From NCBI GenBank assembly GCA_026120035.1, contig JALRME010000032.1:1-64000 (forward strand): DNA of 64,000 nucleotides. Direction: 5' to 3'. The translations under genes were made by a program, and so were the position numbers. The DNA comes from Coleophoma eucalyptorum (lineage: Eukaryota > Ascomycota > Leotiomycetes > Helotiales > Dermateaceae). This document shows positions 13,201 through 26,971 of this stretch, in pieces; positions within the stretch are counted from its first letter, which is position 1, and the number at the start of each line of letters is the position of its first letter. Under the pieces are notes generated by a model. The model was given only the letters and a program-made list of their open reading frames with translations. It ran no database searches and was not told the origin of the DNA.

Positions 13201-16200
13201 GGATGCAGGGTCGGTCGGACCGAGCACAGTCGCTCCACGAGACCGACAAACTTGGAGACTTGGGACAACAAGGGGGCGGGGATCCGGAGATGTCTCCTCG
13301 AGGGCGACCATTGTGACGACTCCATGCCGTCGTACTTCGATTGTACAGTAGTTTCAATGCGTTGGGCCACCCATAATGATGTGGAACAGGGATGGGTATC
13401 GCGAATCCAGGGTTGGGGAACCGGGTGTGCAACTGGTACGCAAGGTTGGCGAACTATCAGACACCAGGAGGCGCTTCTTCTGATCCAGAGTTGTGATTCT
13501 GGGAAATGAGATGCCCGACTGTACTGCATCCCGGTTCGCCTCAAGGTACAGTTAGCTCTGCCTTGCAGCTGTGGAGAGATCATGTGGAACACTGGGTGCA
13601 TGGGTTGGTGCTACTAAGTCCTTATCTTGAGATTCTACAGTGCAGTTGGCAGGGGAAAGAGCGGTGTCTAGCTCCGCTCGCGGTCATGTGGTCGACACAA
13701 TTGATGGGTTTAGAATCTAAAATACAGTGAGAGTGGGCCAACAGCTCTTTCATTTGAAAGTTTGGTTAACGAGAAGCCAACGCAATGTTGGCCGATCTAA
13801 ACTATCGGGACCCTGCGGCGTACCGCTATCCTCCATGCGTTTCCCATTGGTGGCGCACTCGACCCGCGCCGGGCTCCCGTTGGCAAGTCAAACGTCTAAC
13901 GTGGAAGAAAGACGAATGCATAAAGCGAGACACGGGAATTGAGGTTCTGGATGAGATCTTTTGTCTGGTAAGCTAGAGTACAGGGAAACGGCGACATAAG
14001 CGCGGACGACTTTCTCTGTACGAATGATTGAAGCTCATGAACATGCGGCATTCACAGCCGGATCAGCAACAAGTTCTGCCGAAGACAAGAGGCTGGTTAG
14101 ACTTTACCAAAGATCACGACCGGCAAGATGAGATAGCTTGTGTTGCAACTAAGCGATGTGATTCGATTGATAGAAAGCATGATTGGGCCGTCCAACTGCA
14201 GTAGCTCCGTAGTCCAAAGCCAACAAGGATACTGGCAACGTCGTTTCGAAGGGACTAGATCATCACTGATAAGTCTGCTTGAAAGATATAGTACCAATCA
14301 GGGGTGAATGCATGGTGTTGAGTTCGCGGTGAGGTTAATTATGCCAAGGCCATTGCTGTCGACCAGGCAAGGACTCCGCTAATCCATTCCAAGCGAGGGC
14401 TTGGAAGATGGTGCTCCAACCCGTCCTATACTTCGTGGCAAATGTCTTTCTCAACACCGCACATGAAGTCTTACCGTCAAGATGAAACTGCCCGCCATTC
14501 GAATTTGTGTTGCAGCACTGTCACGGGAGTGTCAACCGGGCCGGGTCGACCCATATCCTCAGCACTAGACCCCATGCGGCGTCCTTAGCTCTCTCTTGGA
14601 CATTCAAGATTAGACGACGACGTTACTTGTCCTCTCACAGGGACTGATGCGGGCTGGTACGGATGCGTGTCCCGCAAAGTGCCTCGTCAGACATCTTGCT
14701 TCAGGAGAGAGTGACTTGCGAAATTATAGGTCAAACACGGCCGGTTGGTAGATTAGAATTCCGAACCGTAACTGTCCTTGACCAATAATTTGACGACGGG
14801 TCCTGATGCGTAAAGATCCCCAGGTGCTTTTACTGCTGAACGCAGTAACATGAGCACAACAGCAATCTATTGAGTTTCGCATCGGGTCATTTAGGAGAAT
14901 AGATGATGCGTGATGGTGGGCGTTGCGGCATAGTGGATGTTACGTGGAAAGGTTAGGTGCGCCTGGAAGGTATGCTGTACCTTTTAGATATTGTGGTGGT
15001 GCATGGGGGAAGTTACTCTACTCGTAGTGGGTATTAGAGCAAGATAGTAGGGTAAAAGACTTCTGGTGCGGCTTGTGTAGGGAACTTCCTGACGGAGAGA
15101 TTGGCCTCATCGACAAGAGCCGAAGCTTCATCCTGAGCTATCACTTACTTGCTCAACCGGATCCGCTAAGTGCCCCAATCCTCAAGAAGAGTATGAACTT
15201 TCAGACCAAAGCAGAACTTCAATCATGCTCTCAGGTAACATAAAACTCTTGGTCTCTAATCTGAAGGTTTCCCGCCTAAATGGCTCTTGTCAAAATGTTA
15301 CATCAAGCTAAGGAAGGCCTATACATTCTGACTGCCGTGAGGTGCCAAGGAAATCCCAATACCATGGTTGAAGCGACGCCGGACAGTTTTAACGTACATT
15401 CCTGAGAGGCAAACTATTGGGGCGAAGGCTAACACGGTCAGCCAGTGCAACACGAGAGGGAAGAAGGGCCAAGCCCAGACCGATCGAGAATGGCGTTTCA
15501 TGCTGTGTAGGGGAAAGAAGGAAACTCAAATCAGAAGAGAGGTACGCGAAAAAAGAATTCTTACATTCCCCGGGTGTTCCTCCCAAAGCTTGAATTTTCG
15601 TCATTCGAACCCGTGTCGCGAGAACTTCCATTCTGCGAACAAAAACGCTATACCCTCGACCCGTCTGGTTCGAAAAAGACAAAAAAGTCTCCTATTCTCT
15701 GATTCAGCCTTGTGTTAGCTTGATCTCCAAGGCCCCCCTCCCCTTTTTGTGAATGATCGCACGTTTTTGACTTTCCCAAGCCGCAGAATGAGACTTGGTC
15801 GCCGTTTGCAGCACGACTCTGACGTCAATCTCTGTCCCATCCGCCAGCCACCATGTGCGACTTCCTCGTGGAGGGTCTCTCGTTTTCTTTCAGCCGTGGA
15901 GCCATCCTTGTGAGCTGAACATGATTTGGAATACTTGGGAGGGCTTGAATGTTCAGCTAGTTCTGAAAGCCGAAGCGAAGCGAGCTGATATTCTGCCGTC
16001 GGGAGGCATGGGACTCAACGGAAACTGGTGTTGAGGAAGACCATGGGATGGGTTCATAGAAAAAAAGAGAAGATCTTCTGCAGCCATGTTCGATGTAAAC
16101 AAGAGGGCTTCTTTGAAGGGCGGTCATATTGCAGGAGAGTCGATTGACAAGGGCATAGAGGAATCTGTTATTGGAGCACCTGGTCGTACGTACTGTAGAC

Positions 16201-19200
16201 ATCCGCAATAGATGGGATACGGAGTAGACGTAGAGCCTGGGTTTTTGCATGAATTACTCGTATTTTCCTAGCTACCCCCTTCATTATCGAACTACTTTGA
16301 CCTCACAAGTATCCAATCTCATCCTCCCTATCTCTCCCAAAGTAGCGAGAATAACAAGGCTGGAGATAAGTGACACTCGATTACCCGTAGGCGAGCGTCT
16401 TTCCTAAACGCCGAATGACCGACACGACATATAGAAGGTATCATTGGGCATCAAGGTTCCTTCGTCAGTGTGATCCCGGCTACTGTCTATAAATATGAGA
16501 TTGAGGAAAATCACTTGCAGCGCTTAACGGGAGGAGACAGTCATACCCGAGAACCCGAGATAACGTCGTTGTCGTTGTCAGTTTGCCGAGAGCAGGCCCT
16601 GAAAAGCACGAACCACAGCACCAACCAGCGCCAGCCGAGCATCTCCCGTTAATTCCGCACCGCAAACCTCTCCACCTTTGCATCATTTACCTATCCGTTC
16701 ACGGACAGCATAGGAATATTCACCGTTTCTGCGTGTCTTTGCACCGCAGAACAACTCGTACCCGGTACCAAAACAATTAACATCGTGGTGCCCAGCCCAT
16801 ATCTATCCGACGCTGACTTGCTCCTGACTATTGTCTGAGACTACGGGCAAGGACGGTACGAGGAGCCTCGCAGCTATCATATCCTGTGCGAATGGAGAAG
16901 CCCTGATAAGTGTTTAACCCTGGCCTCTCTACTCGAGAAAGGCACGACCCGATGGTTTGGTTCACCTCGGAGCGGCTAAGGACCCCTGATCCTTACAGCA
17001 ACGCTCAAACCCTTCCAGCCTGAACTCTGAGCCATCCCATCAATATATATGATCCACTTCACTTACCCATAAGTATCTCTCTGGACTTCATTCCGCGTTG
17101 GCTTGGCGCTGCCTGAGAACGGAAACGTTCCCTCTTCGTAATGCCTCCTGAAGCCGGGGGGGATGCGTGGGAGAACAGAACCCAGAAGTCGAGAGAGCGA
17201 GAGGTTGCGAAAAGAGTGGTGTGGCGGTTGTAAGGAGGCTCGAGCTTGACAGATCTGGCTGTGAGATTGCGCAAGAACCAGCAAAAGAAAAGAAAAAAAA
17301 GGAAAACAGAGGAAGATCCAAAACACATCAAAACCCGCAAAAAGGGTCTCCAAGATCGCAAACGCTCCCCCGACGTATAGACGTCCTCAAGTCCCATAAC
17401 GGACTTGCACAGCCAATCCCAAGTCCTCAATCCCGTCTGGAGAAAGGGCGCAGAGACCACAAATCTTTCGTAAGAGAAAAGAAAAAGCAAAATGGCGCTG
17501 TTACCGCAGTGAAAAAAACGCCCCAAATCCCTGAAACGAGTATCCAAGGGGAAAGAGCAGCGCCCCTGGGGAGAGGGGCCTGGGGCCGGGGGCCCGGAGT
17601 TTTTGGGCTGGGATCTTCATTGGATGACCCAGAGTCTGGGATAAAGAGGAGACTTTATTGCAAATTGGACAGCCGAGGGTCTGTACTGTAAGAAACCTTG
17701 TCTGGTTTTTGTCAATATGTCCATCAGAATGAGCTTCCATCCACAACCACATCCACAGCCATAGCCACGTCCACCGTGTATCCACGTCCGTGAGCTACCG
17801 ACGGAAAGGAGCTTAATAGACAGCTTCTTTCCCGCACCCGCATCCGTGATCTTTGATGAACGGCGATGTGACGGCGATATGACAGCGATGGACAGTGATA
17901 GGCTGGAGTTGCGATAGTGTAAAAAAACAATGGAGTCGAAATTCTAGAAACTGTTGATCACGGGAAGTGCACTTTCGCAAGAAAGTTGAGTGATATGTTT
18001 CGGCCCGGCTTTCGTCCATACAGCACTGGTTGTTGCGATATTATACAGAGTACACGATCTTGTGCCGTGGCCTCAATTTCCTTTCCAGAGCGTCCTGGCT
18101 GTAGGTGGCACCAAAGTCGGGAAGATGGCGGCGCGTCCGTGACTCTTGTGCAGCGTGGTCTGTAGGAGCCACCACCACTCTGAGAATCGGTTCCTGATCC
18201 TCAACCACTTTTCTTACTTACTCGCTCACTCACTCACTCCTTTGCTCAAATGCTAGATTGAGTCTTACAGCTTGGGACAAACGCCAGCTTAGAGCATCAT
18301 GTCATGTCATGCGTGAATTTGATACTTTCCGGAGTCTCAATTCTTGATACTCCATGAGATCGGGGGGCTTTTGGTTCCTTGTTTTCTACCCCGCCGCCAA
18401 GTCCTCCCCCTCAACGCCATTTCGACAATGCCGTTCCATAGTCTCCCTATCACCAAGGCTACCACTCTATCGTACAGCATGGGAAAGCAGAAACTTTCGC
18501 CTTTTACCCGGAACCAAAGATGTCAGGAACTGGCATGTCTTGCTCGATGGAGAAGTTGCTTAAGCAGAATCTGAAAAGCCAAAACGCCACACCTTACTTG
18601 CTTTCCGGTGGTAGTGCTTAGCATTTGCTTACAATGATCTCTTACAAAAAATTCATATACTTGATATTCAATTAGAAGCTAGACTCTGAGCCAGAAAGAG
18701 ACTAAGGGATAGAAGGCGAATAATAAATAGACCAGTCTGGACTCCCTACAACCCGGTAGTAGTGACGAAAAACCGCTCGACTTACCTACCACACCTCGGT
18801 TGCAACAGCTGATTTACCAAACCTGTGCACATTTCACGCAAGCTTCAAGGCTCATCTGCCGGGAAGGTAGCTTCCTCCACGCCTAATGAAGAGTGTAACC
18901 TCACGTCCCCAGGCAAAAGAGATGACACGAGTGCCGTGATCACAAATCATAGACTTGTTAGTAAGCTGGGCTGGCATTGCACTAGGGTATAGGCAGCTGA
19001 TTCGTAAAGGGAGATGAGAGATGACGGCTTTGAAACGGTTGCACATTATCATGATGCTTTGAACCTCAGCAATACGAGATCTGAGCTAAGAGATTAGGGA
19101 GCGTTCAGTTCCATTTGGTTGGTTTGGTGGATGGATTGGGTGGTTCATTCGGTCGTGGAGTCACTAGATGCTCTCAGGGCAGGAGATGTTGAGAGGGGTC

Positions 19201-20000
19201 GAGAGCGGTCTTTGGTAGCTTGGTTGGTGACTATATGCTGAGCTATGTTGCTGTGTGGTTGTTGGTGTGTCGTGGTTTAATTTGAGACAGCGAGCCACTT
19301 TCTTACTAGAGGCTGACACTGATCAGATTCAGATTTGTAGGTGGTTCGGATAGAGTTTCCGCGGTGAGTTACGGAGATGGCATACGGAGGTGTGAAATAC
19401 GGTCAGCAGACTAGAAATCCACGCGGTGCGGAGTTAGAAAAGGCAATCCGCGCTGCCTAAGGGAGGTCTGCTGCAGGAAGGTGAGCTCAGCGAGTGAAGA
19501 AGCGGTCAAAGTGTCTCGAAGTCGACAAAGCCCGAAATCAAGATTTAACTCATTTCGCCTTCGTCCCAAGCAGCGCTCTCAATTCCAAGCTGTCATCCTA
19601 AAGAAAAGGTAAGAAAGGATCATGCCTGCTTACCCCTCCACCTGCACAGCAAGCGAGCGAGCGAACGAGCGAGACACAGAGGATGGCGAACTCATTTGTG
19701 CGCTGTGCCGCAGTAAGCTGAAACTCTGCTTTAGCCGTGTACCAAACTGTCGGATCTCAACTTTCTTTTTCGGTGGCTAGCAAGTGAGTGGGTTTGGACG
19801 GGAGCGGTGCTCTGGCTTCGGCGATGGTTGGCTTGCGATGCGTGTCAAGTGCCATCTTCTTTGCGTGTTAGAGCCGGGCATCGGCAGTTGCTGCTGAATT
19901 AGTATGAGGGGGAGGGTATCTTGTGTTCGATTGATTAAGACCATGGTGTATAGGATCGCATACTCGATCGTAGGTAGACAGCGGTAGCACAACCTCGGCA
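10201..20000. other. Gene desert upstream of laeA
   Basis: Nearly 10 kb in which I find no coding region. The longest open frames (13158-13601 minus, 17167-17691 plus, 17059-17547 minus) translate to low-quality or homopolymer-biased peptides without domains, and no series joins across plausible introns. The base composition looks more GC-balanced than the flanking AT-rich intergenic DNA. Short-period repeats occur, for example TCAC repeats around 18220-18240 and GAGC repeats around 19650-19675. A purine-rich block on the plus strand runs from about 17160 to 17560. Together with the next segment this forms the upstream territory of laeA. Confidence 0.45.
10445..10475. repeat. Alternating pyrimidine-purine tract, Z-DNA potential
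   Basis: From 10445 to 10475 every base alternates pyrimidine-purine without a break, made of TG, CG and CA steps, and includes the self-complementary octamer GTGCGCAC. Such tracts are known to adopt Z-DNA under negative supercoiling. The tract is seen directly; its structure in the cell is inference. Confidence 0.8.
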
Positions 20001-23000
20001 AGCCCACCAACGACAAAACTTCACGGCCAAGAGATCGCCTTTCCGGCCTTTGGGTCATTGGTTTGCGCTGCTGTACTGGACCAGCCAAGCCAACAGAAAA
20101 AGGAAGGAGAATCAGCTCGAGATGGGATTGGTTGCTGCATTTGCATTTGGGATATTTCTTGGTCTTGGGTTTGGGAGCTAGTCGTACGAGCTCGCCTAGG
20201 TTATATCAGCTCGATTATCAGCTCGATACCGAGTCACGCAGTTCTCCGTCGTACCTTATATCATGCATGGTTGTGATGGCGGATGTAGATGTCAGGAGTC
20301 ATATAAAAGACCTGTGTCTGTAATTTACTGTATACCCGGAGTCCCGGCGTCCCGCTGCGTCGGTCAGCGTGTCTGTCCGTTGTCGTGGGGGGAGGCGGGA
20401 TAGTATGATGGCGTCAATCCCAAGAGTAAGAGTCGCATAGGATTTGTTCACTTGCTTGCTTCTCCCTTTCCATGCAGAGACGGCCATGGGAGAAAGCTGG
20501 ACTCGTGATTGAACGGCAGAACGCGAGCTCTTTCTTTGCTTTTTTCGTCTTTCTCCTTCTCTGTCTCAGCTTGGCGCGCCCTTAACTACACCGCGAAAAG
20601 CCATCCTTACCATCACCGCTCTGGACTGGAGGGATCGGAGGTCTGGTTGCAGAGGCAGGACATAAGATCATCATCCCATCTACGCATCTGCGTTGTCTGG
20701 TCTCCTGAGTAAGTTGACGCACGGCAACGAGTAAGGCCGAGCCCTTCAGCTCTCCTCTGCTGTCACCGTCGGGTCGGGCTTGGCGTTTCCATGCTGGCGG
20801 TACTGGAGGACGTGGGAAGCTAAAGCACAACACAACGACTTATCACAATCACAATTTGTCGTCTCTGCTTTCGGCTTCCTTGCTTGCTCCTCGCTTTCGT
20901 GACTCTGTCCCATGCCCATGTTTATGCTTCGCTTCTTCAGCTGCCCTTGCTTGGCGCCGCTGCAGCAGAGAGTGCTACTACCCGTTGGTTTATATGACGG
21001 AACCTGACGCCATTCATGCTGTACTGTGCTGTGTTGGACGGGGTCTGTATTTTCTCCAAGACCGGCTTACCAATCCCCACCAAGCCGCTGCGTTTTCTTT
21101 TCTTCTCTTACCCGCCGTTGCCCCTCCTTCCCGCAAAGCCGTCCCCTGCCCCCATCGACACCCTTCCAGGTTCTTGCTTCCCAGCAATGCACTCAGGGGG
21201 CCACTGGCCTGGTCACTTTCCATGGGCATCCCTCCTTCTCGTTGACTGCTCTGGTGCTCCATGAACACCATTGGATCCCAAGCATGGACATGGTCCCTCC
21301 TCACATCCCTACCTTACCGCAACCTTTCTTACTTACATGCACCAACGCGACAATATCCTCATAATTTCTCCACCGCGAGACTGACTTACTGACTGACTGA
21401 CCCGCTCGCTGGTCAACTGTGCTCATCTCTCGTTCCTAGATCCAATCCTACCCAAAGCCCGGTGAACCCCATCTCAAGACTGGTCTCTGCGCATTCCTAC
21501 ACTGTCTCTCCCGGGGCTGTCGTGTCATGTCTGTCGTGTACCACCCTTCGTTTCTGTTCTGCACACTACTGCACCCTACCGCTCCTGCCCACCCACATGC
21601 GCCTTTCTCGTCTTGGTCGTCGCCCATGTCCGCTCCGCTGGGATGCCTGTGACACAATGCCCCAACATACGCCCCTCAATCCAGCGCTAGGGCAAGAGCT
21701 GCTTCCCAAGTCAGAGATGGCAGCGACGGCGGCAGTCTGTGCCAGCGTGGTGCGGCAGGGCAAGGCAGAGAAGTCTGACTATGTGCGGTCCCTTGTGTTG
21801 TATTGATAGATTCCCATATGGATCTCATGCGACTGGATTGCGTCCGAAGCGCAATGTCGCCTGATTTTATACAACATATACTCAAGGAGAGCGGAGGCCA
21901 AGGGAAGGTCTGAGGGCAGCGGGCACAAAAGTGGAAGCTTGACGGCGGTTGGAGACTGGGTCCTACGAGAGCGCATATTGAGCTGGCCTTGGGTCGAGGG
22001 AGGGAAGGAAGGACATTTTACATACAGCATGTAGGCGTGCAGGTACTTCGTATGTATGGATGCTTCCACATTGAAAGTATATTATTTACGGATCAGCTAC
22101 GTAGGTTTGTATGTATGGTAGCGTAATTGAACCCATACCGACTCTCCTAACCGACAGACGGTACAGCAAAGTCCCAGGGCGACGAGCCGGCGTAGAGAAA
22201 TCAATTAATACTGCTCGATGCATCTCCCATCGCTGCCCCTTCTGCACCACACAAGACTCCCTGTACTCGGCTCTCCTAATGCGAACTCAGGTTAAGCACA
22301 TCGCATCCACAATATTCCCCTTCTGCTCTCTACCCAGTACACACACATACACGCTTGCCACCTACCGACAAGACTGAGGTACCACCGTCCGTTACTATTT
22401 ACTTTACCTGCCAGTCCGCTCCCCTCCCCTGTACCCAACCTAACCCTCTTCTTCAATCGCCCCTCTCACCCTGCGGCATTGTCCCCTACTCCCTTACCCT
22501 GAACCAGTCTTTCCTGTCCGAACTTGTCTGTCCTTGACTTGAGCTCCTGGACTGTGCGTCTTTGTCCCTGCACACCGAGGATACAGTATTGCTGTCAATG
22601 GGTCCATGAACAAAACCTCGTCTCGTTCCCGGATCTGCTCTCTTCCTCCATTCCTGACTCCTCCCCTCCATCTAACACCGCTCTTCTCCCACCTTGCACC
22701 ACAACGACACCACATCGCATTGAGAACAGCGCAATCATCCAACGGTTTCCCGAGAATATTTGGAATAGAGGCACGCTTTCGACGGAAACGACCAGTGGCA
22801 AGACGAGCAGACGCCAAACTCGGCTGGACGCACCCAGAGTAGAGTTGGGTAGTGGGAATATTCACGTTGGGCAGACTAAGCTCTCCACTCCCATTCTTGG
22901 GGACGGGCTTTTCGTGCACTTGCGACTGCGCAACGGCAAGCGGCGACGGTGACCACGAGGCTGTTCTTGTCCTTGTTCTTATTATTCTTGGTTTTGGCCT

Positions 23001-23863
23001 CTATCCTTTCGCATATACCTTCCCGCCATCTACCTACCATACTTGACGTTCCACAACTTTACACACCCCACATCACCATCTCGATACTGTCTGTATCGCA
23101 GGAGCGCTACCACTGCGGCTATTTCCATCTACAGCAGCATTGCCTCTGCCTTACCTTGCACTTACATACAGCTTGATCATCGAGATTTCTCGCATTGCGA
23201 TCCAACGGCGAAACTTACCTTCTGAGTTCACCGTAGAAGTCGATTGGGTAGTCTGGAATCGCATAACTCGCTCACCCTTACCTCGCTCTGGCAATTGCAG
23301 TCGCGATACTTTGCTCACCGTCTGAACTTTACCTTAGTCTCGTCACATTTTACACGCTGTCCTGGCCTGCGGTCCCTACGTACAGTCGCTTTGGCCCCGC
23401 GAGTCATCCCAAGAGAACGAACCGAACCGCCTCCACTGAACTAAACCAACGCCGGCGATTCGTGCACTGCTCTGCTCTAGCACCGCCGAGCTCTCTTTGG
23501 CGCCCCTAGCACGATCCCAGAGAACTGCGAAGGAAGCTACCTCACCCCTTGGTGCCGCCGTCATCAAGCACACCGGACAGAGCTGCTGCTCTCCAGCTCA
23601 CGCTGCTTCCCACGACGCCATACTAGAATCAGCAGAATACCAAGCCAGCCTACACGTGCTTGGGATAAGTCCGTTGTTCGTGAGCGGGTTGAAGGCTACT
23701 GTGTTGTTGCATATCTCGACATTTTCTTACACACAATCAACCTCACTCTCTCCGTTAGTCCTTTTGCGCACACTCCTACTCACTCATACCATAACACTAT
23801 CTGCACCATATGAAAATTGAAGGCATATCGAATCATATCCTCTAACCTACGCATCAGCATATA
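20001..23863 (+). promoter_or_regulatory. Pyrimidine-rich upstream region or long leader of laeA
   Basis: On the plus strand the sequence becomes strongly C/T-rich from about 20.8 kb up to the laeA ATG, with many CTCT, TCCC and ACTGACTGA-type runs. Fungal promoters and transcript leaders often show sense-strand pyrimidine bias, so this may be a long promoter or 5' untranslated region. Many short ATG-initiated frames lie in it and would act as upstream ORFs if transcribed. A CACGTG hexamer lies at 23653-23658. No start site is determined. Confidence 0.4.
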
Positions 23864-25339
23864 ATGGTTGTTGTCATGGCCAATAATGGGTACGTGCCTT
23901 GCTGTCTACATTCCTCAAATGCTGAAGATCCGGTTCTTGGGGATCCCAGCGACAAAAGTATCGCATTCCAGGGGCATCGTTGTCAGGGTCTGCAATTTCT
24001 ACATTCAGCCGCATCCATGTCTCTGGGATGCGTATTCTTCACTTAAACTCCTGACTTTCCTCCGTCTGTGATGCTTTTGCTGGTTTTCTGACGTCTTGCT
24101 TAGAATGCCGCTCACAGCCCCTCCACCGCCTATGTCGAATGCAGGTCCAACAGGACCTGCAGCTCCTCCACAAAATCACACCGAGAATGGACGACTATAT
24201 CATGGTTTTCGCAAGGGGAAATACATGTACCCGTGCGACGAGGTAAATTGGACCATAGTGCGCATTCCATTGGCGAGAACAAGTTGTGCTGACACTTTGG
24301 GGGGTTTTGCAGCAAGAAATGGATCGCATGGACATCTTCCACAAATTCTTCCTGGTAGCTCGACGGGACCAATTACACTCTACGCCTTTTATACGCAATT
24401 ACGAAGGTCCGCGGATATTGGACCTGGGTACTGGAACAGGAATATGGGCAATTGATATGGCAGAGTATGTTGCAGAAATACAATATGAGGATTTGCACTA
24501 ATATTTACAAGCAAATATCCTATGGCTGAGGTCAAGGGATTGGATCTGTCGCTCATTCAGCCTGCAAAGTAAGCACTTTAACCACTGGTATGGTAGTCTT
24601 GACGCTAACCCAGCGCGCAGAATTCCACCGAACCTCTCATTCGCGCAACGAGATATCGAATCCCCATGGTACGGAATGGAAATTGATTCATGGGATCTAA
24701 TACACATGCGCATGCTCAACGGCAGCATTTCGAGTTGGCCCGAGATATACTCGAAGATCTACAGGTATGATGGATTTCTGTTTTGGCTTTTCGCCGCTTA
24801 CCTTTGATTTTCTGTAGGCATTTAAAACCTGGATATGGATGGATGGAGCATGTAGAGATCGATCTAATGCCTCGATGCGATGACGGGTCACTTCCAGCGA
24901 ACTCCGCCCTGATGGATTGGGGACGCTATCTACTCGATGCAACAACTCGCGCATATAAGCCTCTCGGATACAATACCGAGACGAGAGCAGATCTGGAACG
25001 TCAAGGCTTTGTAGAGATTCAAGAGCAGGTGATCAAGGTGCCTCTAAATCCGTGGCCTACGGATCCGCATCTCAAAGATATTGGACGGTGGTACAATCTA
25101 GGTCTTGTGCAAGGCTTAGAAGCGGTATCGTTAGGACCGCTGACAAGAGTTTTTGGTTGGAAGAAGGAAGATGTCGACAGGCTGGTAATGGAGGCGAAGA
25201 AAGAGCTTTGCTCTAGGAGATACCACACATACTGCAACATGTAAGTCCCAGGCTAACAACCGGAACTACCATCCGTCATTCCCCGGTCTAACACCTATAC
25301 AGGCATATCTGGATCGCTCGCCGACCCGCTGAGGCTTGA
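23864..25339 (+). CDS. laeA: LaeA-type methyltransferase, regulator of secondary metabolism
   Basis: Putative SAM-dependent methyltransferase; LaeA acts in the nucleus with velvet proteins to control secondary-metabolite clusters and development. Seven exons: 23864-23889, 24104-24242, 24313-24464, 24512-24568, 24621-24764, 24818-25240 and 25303-25339, giving 325 residues. SAM motif I LDLGTGTG is at 91-98. LaeA-like segments are [14 protein letters not shown] and the [16 protein letters not shown] stretch, [46 protein letters not shown] and the C-terminal HIWIARRP. The N-terminus is short and Pro-rich. The first exon encodes only MVVVMANNG and is followed by a 214-nt intron; initiation at ATG 24105 is an alternative. 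The gene is isolated, with no gene for 15 kb upstream or nearly 7 kb downstream. A LaeA-like (llm) paralogue is the main other possibility. Confidence 0.85.
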
Positions 25340-26685
25340 AACAAATTTGCCTCTACCTTACAGGACCCAAAACACCAAACGTCCTGCACGACATACATTC
25401 CCAGCCTTCGTATTAATCACTAAAGAGAAGTTCCGGCTTCCCAGAAACAGGGACGGGACTGGACATCCTGCTTCTGAGCTATCAGATTTTGGGGGGACGG
25501 ATATGCATCGTTCCACTATTTATCCAGCCGAAATTATGAGTTGGCAGCAGCATACATAATCCAGTTTATATGTGTCCACCACCATTGGCGGCGCGTACAT
25601 GCACGTACACATAGCGCAGATGCAATGCAACATCGACCCGCCCACTTTTCCATTCGATGCACTTCCTTCGGGGCTCTGGGATTATTCGGACTCGGGTACT
25701 GGATCTATGAAATGCAGAAGGCCACCGTTCTACCTTCCAGAAACGGATGCAGCAGTTGGGATCTTGGGGGCGTATTTGCGATATATCTGAAGGTAAACTT
25801 GGAATAATGATTAATGGAAAGAGGCGTGCATTGGATGACTCGTGAAGAATTTGCAAGGAAAATCGGAGCCGGGTTCTTAGCGACAGGAGGAAATCGCTTC
25901 GTGTATGGCATGTTGCGCAAAGTGGCATTGAGGTATGGAGGTGACAGTGAGCGGGGAGCGGGAAGGGGAAAGGGACAATGGAAAAGAAATGGAGAGAAAA
26001 GATGGCACCATTCATGCACAACATGCCATCCATTGCCTTGGGATTTTCGGGTGGCAATTTAGACGGGGATGAATGATAAAGGAAGCTAAACTTTTATGAT
26101 GACGATGGATCCCGCTCTTCTCGTTCATGGATGCACACAGGAATATCGAATAGGTTTGGGACATACGAGGATTAGCTGGAGAGACATGGGAGATGCAAAT
26201 CCAACCTGCATCAAATACCTCCTCTCATCACAACCCGACATGAGGTGTACAGGAAGCTTGTGCTGACTGCCTCGAAGAAGCGGGCGGAGGAGATAACTAC
26301 CGTACCTACCTTAAAAATAGATGGAGTAGATAGACAGATAATGAAAAGTACTAACATGTTCTGCAAACACAGGATTATTCCTCGGTAGCCATACTACAAA
26401 GATAAAGTCAGAAGGACAGGATTCACGGCATATCACAAGAGAAATCATCATAAGACAGAGCATGGGAGAAAGGAAACCTAAACACAGATTCGAATCTCTC
26501 ACCGTCTTCTAGATCTTCCGCATTGTCTGCGCTCTGCGCTGTTCCTCTACAACCAACCAACCACCGACCTACCTAACCTCCAAACTAACTTTTATCTGCT
26601 TACCCCGCGTCATCATACCGAGTCTCGCAAAGGGGAAAAAAAACCTTAGGATACCGCCTCGAAACGCCTGTCGAAGAGAGTGCTT

Positions 26686-26696
26686 CCCCCCCCCCC
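26686..26696. repeat. Homopolymer tract C11
   Basis: A run of eleven C. It lies about 280 bp upstream of a run of twelve G at 26980-26991, so the two could pair as a hairpin stem or mark slippage-prone sites. Confidence 0.85.
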
Positions 26697-26971
26697 TCGT
26701 GCTGCTCCCAACGCCTTGCATCAAACAGTGTGCTCATCTTGCTTTTCTAACCCAGTCCCGTCCCGTGCCCGTGCATTTTGTCTTCCACGGTCATGGGTCG
26801 TCTTGATCGCGCATCTACTGGATGCTTGTTTAGATGCTCGGCGCTGAGGGCGACAGGCGTGGAAGTAAGATGAGGTAACGTGGCTTGGAGCCAGAGGGAA
26901 GGTGGAGGCTAGTCCGGCAGATAAACTGACTTTTGGGTATGCAGCACTCCATGGGGTTGTTTGTTTTTTTG

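Noticed and set aside
13158..13601. 147-codon minus-strand frame
   Set aside because: Overlaps other frames of equal length on both strands, has no domain and has an unnatural composition.
15590..15680. GGGTTCGAAT on the minus strand, possible tRNA
   Set aside because: No acceptor or anticodon stem fits; lies in non-coding sequence.
17059..17691. Opposed long frames of 162 and 174 codons
   Set aside because: Products of a purine/pyrimidine-biased stretch; low-complexity Lys/Arg or Phe/Leu runs without domains.
26440..26560. B-box-like GATTCGAATC on the minus strand near 26485, possible tRNA
   Set aside because: No matching A box or cloverleaf arms could be drawn upstream.
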